In this document: positions 61,064-64,000 of the stretch, one piece after another | How positions within the stretch are numbered: the first letter of the stretch is position 1 | How the letters are laid out: each line of letters begins with the position of its first letter | Origin: Chryseobacterium sp. SNU WT5 | GTDB lineage: Bacteria > Bacteroidota > Bacteroidia > Flavobacteriales > Weeksellaceae | Length of the DNA: 64,000 nucleotides | Assembly: GCF_007362475.1 (NCBI RefSeq) | Contig: NZ_CP041687.1 | Coordinates: 930,001 to 994,000, forward strand | Direction: 5' to 3' | Translations under genes and position numbers: made by a program | The notes under the pieces: model-generated | What the model saw: the letters and a program-made list of their open reading frames with translations, nothing else | What the model was told of the DNA's origin: nothing | Database searches by the model: none

Positions 61064-61150
61064 ATAGCAAATAAATTATTCTGCGTATTTAAACTTAAAA
61101 TCATTTCAATATTGAAATGATTTTTTTAATTTAGTAGAAATATTACAGTT

Positions 61151-62020
61151 ATGGATTTAGATTTCAGCGACAATTTCATCGTGAAAGGAAAGTTTTCAAT
61201 GAAAAAAGCCGATACAGAATACCAAGGTAAGTTGAAAAAGAAAGAAGGTCAAAAAATGTTAGCCCTGGAACAAGGGAAACTTCGGGATCTACAGGAAAAA
61301 TTATACGCAGACGGTAGCAAATCTGTACTGATCGTTCTGCAGGCAATGGATGCCGCTGGAAAAGACTCTTTAATTAAACATGTTTTTGGTGGGGTAAACC
61401 CTCAAGGTTGCATTGTGCACAGCTTTAAAACTCCTACCGACAAAGAATATGATCATGATTTCTTATGGCGCCACTATATTGCACTGCCGGCAAAAGGAAA
61501 AATAGGAATTTTTAATCGAAGTCATTACGAGAGCGTCTTGGTCTGCAAAGTTCATCCTGAATATAATCTAAATGAAAAAGTATGGGATTCCGTAAAGGAT
61601 TTTGATGGTGATTTTTGGGATGATCGATATGAAAGCATCCGGAATTTTGAAAAGCACCTTGCTGATAATGGAACTACCATTGTGAAAATTTTTCTAAATG
61701 TTTCGCAAAAAGAACAGAAAAAAAGATTCCTGGATCGAATCAATGAACCTGACAAAAACTGGAAATTTTCTTCAGGCGATTTACCGGAACGTGCATTGTG
61801 GGATGAATACATGAACGCGTACGAAAAAGCAATTAACGAAACTTCAAAAGACTGTGCCCCTTGGTACGTTATACCAGCAGATCATAAATGGTTTTCCCGA
61901 GTAGCAGCTATTCAAATTATTATTGATGCGATGGAGAAAATGGATCTAAAATTTCCAACACTCTCGGAAAAAGAGACCGCTGCTTTAAATGATGCGAAAA
62001 CACAACTGGAAAACGATTAA
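61151..62020 (+). CDS. Polyphosphate kinase 2 family protein
   Basis: A 289-residue P-loop kinase of the PPK2 family. Walker A is QAMDAAGKDS (64-73), Walker B and lid residues follow in GKIGIFNRSHYESVLVCKVH and FLDRINEPDKNWKFSSGDL. PPK2 enzymes phosphorylate nucleotides with polyphosphate; single-domain members like this are class I or III, acting on nucleoside mono- or diphosphates. The class cannot be settled here. Confidence 0.92.
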   Translation: MDLDFSDNFIVKGKFSMKKADTEYQGKLKKKEGQKMLALEQGKLRDLQEKLYADGSKSVLIVLQAMDAAGKDSLIKHVFGGVNPQGCIVHSFKTPTDKEYDHDFLWRHYIALPAKGKIGIFNRSHYESVLVCKVHPEYNLNEKVWDSVKDFDGDFWDDRYESIRNFEKHLADNGTTIVKIFLNVSQKEQKKRFLDRINEPDKNWKFSSGDLPERALWDEYMNAYEKAINETSKDCAPWYVIPADHKWFSRVAAIQIIIDAMEKMDLKFPTLSEKETAALNDAKTQLEND

Positions 62021-62026
62021 AGTTAA

Positions 62027-62051
62027 AAAGCAGAAATTAAATTTCTGCTTT
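62027..62051. terminator. Bidirectional terminator between PPK2 and rnpB
   Basis: Perfect 11-bp stem AAAGCAGAAAT / ATTTCTGCTTT with a 3-nt loop, then ATTTTTT on the plus strand. It is 6 bp after the PPK2 stop and 14 bp after the 3' end of the convergent RNase P RNA. Confidence 0.88.
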
Positions 62052-62064
62052 ATTTTTTAAAAAC

Positions 62065-62395
62065 CCACAAGAGAAACTGTAAGCCGGATTCTGTAAATTG
62101 GTCGAAACCAAAATGCCTGTTATTTATCTACGATTTACATTGCTGCAAAACTTTAGCTGTTTACCCCTCGGTTTTTGGAACGAGCCACTCCTATTTTCAT
62201 TGCTGAAAAAATCCGATATACTTAACATTGCACCGCAAAGAGTTTACCTGGTTTCACTATAAATTAATATACATACTTTCTGTTGCACTTGTCCTGATCT
62301 CACGACCGACGGATGTTATCCGCTTTGCTGCTCTACGGTGTCCGGACTTTCCTACCCCAAACGAATTTGGAATCAACAGGACGTTTTTCTTGTGG
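62065..62395 (-). ncRNA. rnpB: RNase P RNA (bacterial type A)
   Basis: The catalytic RNA that trims tRNA 5' ends. On the minus strand the 5' part has TAGGAAAGTCCGGACACCG and TAGAGCAGC (P4 5' region), and the 3' end has AGAATCCGGCTTACAGTTTC. P1 is formed by CCACAAGAAAAAC (62383-62395) and GTTTCTCTTGTGG (62065-62077). The ends are placed from P1. Length about 331 nt fits a type A RNA. A -7 box lies directly upstream; a terminator follows. An open frame over it at 62228-62479 is spurious. Confidence 0.93.
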
Positions 62396-62399
62396 ATGG

Positions 62400-62407
62400 C
62401 AAAGATA
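62400..62407 (-). promoter_or_regulatory. -7 element of rnpB
   Basis: TATCTTTG on the minus strand matches TAnnTTTG; its end is 4 bp from the P1 start of the RNA, as expected for the start of transcription. The sequence 19 nt further up reads TGG rather than TTG. Confidence 0.65.
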
Positions 62408-62491
62408 CATAATATTGAAAATTTAGCCAGGTTTATTTTTTGGAAAGAATTTTGCTATGAAGAGAACTTAATTTATTGATATATTTGACTT

Positions 62492-63346
62492 ATGAACTAT
62501 TACGAAACGATAATGAGTGTCCTGAACAAGTGGTACAGGGGTTTTGCGGAGGCAACTCCGAGACTTGCCGTGGGGATCTTGGTCTTCCTTCTTTTTTTAA
62601 CGCTAAGTAGTTTTCTGAGCAAAATCTCCGTAAAAATCTGGCATCGCTTTTTCCCGAAAAGTAAAAACACCTCTGTTGTTACTTTAATCAAAGTTTTTAA
62701 ATTCCTGATTATTCTTTCTGGAGCCTTTATTTCTCTCGAAATTATGGGAATGGGTAGCTTTGTTATAAAATTTATCGGAAGTCTGGGAGTTGCTGGGGTG
62801 ATCGCCGGGGTTGCATTAAAAGATCTGGTCTCCTCCATGTTTTCCGGAGCATTGATCAGTGTAGATAAAGCTTTTGCCGTGGGTGATTATATTACCATTA
62901 GAGATGTATCAGGAACTGTCGAAAGCATTGATTTTCTTACCACTAAAATAATTACCGATGAAGGTAAAAAAGTACACGTTCCCAATCAATTGGTTTTCAG
63001 TGCGCCATTTACCAATTATTCTGCGTCCGGACAGCGAAAGGTATTTCTGGATATTCAAATTTCAAATAATCAGGATTTAGAAAAAGTAAGTGACTTGATT
63101 TTGAGTGAAATTAAAACTTTTGATTTTGCGGATCATGTTGATGATGCTCAAGTATTTATTCAAAAACAGTCATTTGGCATTTTTTATATGCAGGCTAGAT
63201 TTTTCATGAAAAGTGGCGCCAGTATTAACAAGGTGAAAACAGATGCACTCATGAGATTAAAAAGCAAACTGGAAAGTGAAGGCGTGCAACTGGCAACACA
63301 GGCTGACCTTGCTCCTCAAGTCATGAATAAAGTGGGCGCAGAATAA
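62492..63346 (+). CDS. Small-conductance mechanosensitive channel (MscS family)
   Basis: A 284-residue MscS-family channel. Three membrane helices at about residues 23-45, 63-85 and 90-125 (LGVAGVIAGVALKDLVSSMF is the pore-lining TM3 with its Gly/Ala pattern), then the beta domain (AVGDYITIRDVSGTVESIDF) and the C-terminal alpha/beta domain. It opens under membrane tension to release solutes. A TATATTTG box lies only 5 bp before the ATG, so the message may be leaderless or another promoter is used. Confidence 0.93.
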   Translation: MNYYETIMSVLNKWYRGFAEATPRLAVGILVFLLFLTLSSFLSKISVKIWHRFFPKSKNTSVVTLIKVFKFLIILSGAFISLEIMGMGSFVIKFIGSLGVAGVIAGVALKDLVSSMFSGALISVDKAFAVGDYITIRDVSGTVESIDFLTTKIITDEGKKVHVPNQLVFSAPFTNYSASGQRKVFLDIQISNNQDLEKVSDLILSEIKTFDFADHVDDAQVFIQKQSFGIFYMQARFFMKSGASINKVKTDALMRLKSKLESEGVQLATQADLAPQVMNKVGAE

Positions 63347-63410
63347 GAGAATATTTGTGATTAAAAACCCATAAAGAGAAGCTTTTCAATGCATCTCTCC
63401 TTAACAAAAA

Positions 63411-63438
63411 AAACCGTTTCAATTGAATGAAACGGTTT
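63411..63438 (-). terminator. Terminator of sucC
   Basis: Perfect 11-bp stem AAACCGTTTCA / TGAAACGGTTT with a 6-nt loop, followed on the minus strand by a run of T residues; 23 bp after the sucC stop. It can also serve the convergent MscS gene. Confidence 0.9.
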
Positions 63439-63460
63439 CTCTTTTTATATATCTAAGATT

Positions 63461-64000
63461 TTAGTGACCTAAAACTTCTTTTACTTTTTTAGCAGCTTCA
63501 TCCAAAGTAATCACGGAATGAACTGGCAATCCAGAATCATCGATCAATTGTTTCGCTTCAACTGCATTGGTTCCCTGTAATCTCACGATCAACGGAACTG
63601 GAAGACTTCCCATTGCTTTGTAAGCATCTACGATACCTTGAGCGACACGGTCGCAACGTACGATTCCACCGAAGATATTAATTAGAATTGCTTTTACATT
63701 CGGATCTTTCAAGATAATCCCAAAAGCTTTCTGAACTCTTTCTGCATCAGCGGTACCACCAACGTCCAAGAAATTCGCCGGGTTACCACCAGATAATTTA
63801 ATGATATCCATAGTCGCCATTGCAAGACCAGCACCGTTTACCATACAGGCAACGTCACCATCCAACTTCACGAAGTTCAAACCAGCTTCACCAGCTTCAA
63901 CATCGGTAGGATCTTCTTCTCTTGTATCTCTTAATTCTGCCAAATCTTTGTGACGGAATAAAGCGTTGTCATCTAAAGAAACTTTAGCATCAACAGCGAT
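63461..64000 (-). CDS. sucC: Succinyl-CoA ligase beta subunit, partial (5' end outside window)
   Basis: The C-terminal 179 residues of the ADP-forming succinyl-CoA synthetase beta chain of the TCA cycle. Visible are [40 protein letters not shown], and [20 protein letters not shown], then VIVRLQGTN-type pattern ([18 protein letters not shown]). The frame is open to the window edge ([20 protein letters not shown]), so the first internal Met at 63943 is not the start. Confidence 0.95.
   Translation of the reverse strand: MAVDAKVSLDDNALFRHKDLAELRDTREEDPTDVEAGEAGLNFVKLDGDVACMVNGAGLAMATMDIIKLSGGNPANFLDVGGTADAERVQKAFGIILKDPNVKAILINIFGGIVRCDRVAQGIVDAYKAMGSLPVPLIVRLQGTNAVEAKQLIDDSGLPVHSVITLDEAAKKVKEVLGH

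Noticed and set aside
62228-62479. Open reading frame of 83 codons on the plus strand
   Set aside because: It lies across the RNase P RNA on the opposite strand and has no family features; it is a chance frame.
1-64000. CRISPR array, tRNA, prophage or restriction system
   Set aside because: No regularly spaced direct repeats, no tRNA-like cloverleaf, and no phage, integrase, transposase or methylase genes were found in reading the gaps and frames.

Overview
The window reads as a chromosomal segment of a low-GC member of the Bacteroidota, class Flavobacteriia, most like the Chryseobacterium/Kaistella group (Weeksellaceae). The evidence is the str-S10 ribosomal gene order, promoters of the Bacteroidota type (TTG, about 19 nt, TAnnTTTG), a GLPGLI-family protein, a C-terminal type IX secretion sorting domain, many lipoproteins, zinc-free type B L31, a split MetH, and intergenic repeats of a kind I associate with flavobacteria. 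The exact species cannot be read from the sequence. I see no phage, transposase gene, CRISPR array or tRNA.

Region 1 (1-13510) holds two minus-strand ribosomal blocks: rplC-rplD-rplW-rplB-rpsS-rplV-rpsC-rplP-rpmC-rpsQ (leaving the window) and rpsL-rpsG-fusA-rpsJ. In most bacteria rpsJ is directly followed by rplC; here a 5.7 kb stretch separates them. It holds a two-gene module of unknown function (a secreted DUF3142-like lipoprotein and an 889-residue exported protein), a GLPGLI protein, a DUF1294 protein, two terminators and two dispersed repeats. The rplC block has its own excellent promoter.

Region 2 (13868-29404) is mixed housekeeping: a T9SS-type leucine-rich-repeat protein, Dps, PncB, RmuC, an SPOUT RNA methyltransferase, lipoproteins, a membrane protein behind a promoter that overlaps a perfect inverted repeat, 5-formyl-THF cyclo-ligase, TrhO with an extra U32-type C-terminal domain, a GlmU-like nucleotidyltransferase, L31, a beta-helix lipoprotein, a MazG-like pyrophosphohydrolase and AroA.

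Region 3 (29419-40580): after an SDR oxidoreductase comes a complete minus-strand methionine operon preceded by a SAM-I riboswitch: metX, a homoserine dehydrogenase that keeps the ACT domains of ThrA but has lost the kinase, the two halves of a split cobalamin-dependent methionine synthase, and metF. Together they lead from aspartate semialdehyde to methionine. An adenosyltransferase at 53471 handles cobalamin. A large GH63-like glycosidase is divergent from the riboswitch.

Region 4 (40740-49399) is the conserved MoxR / DUF58 / DUF4350 / DUF4129 / SpoIIM / RDD membrane cluster. A gene for a GxxExxY-family nuclease, bounded by 24-bp inverted repeats, sits inside it between moxR and the DUF58 gene. 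It is the best candidate in the window for an undescribed small mobile element; a 143-bp gene-less element with related ends lies at 25481-25623.

Region 5 (49454-64000) contains polyamine genes (agmatinase, arginine decarboxylase), thiamine pyrophosphokinase, cobalamin adenosyltransferase, an ECF sigma factor with a downstream membrane protein, ribokinase, ValS, a DUF1573 protein, a PPK2 kinase, RNase P RNA, an MscS channel and the 3' part of sucC. At least six copies of a hairpin-bearing intergenic repeat, plus two other short repeat families, are spread through the gaps.
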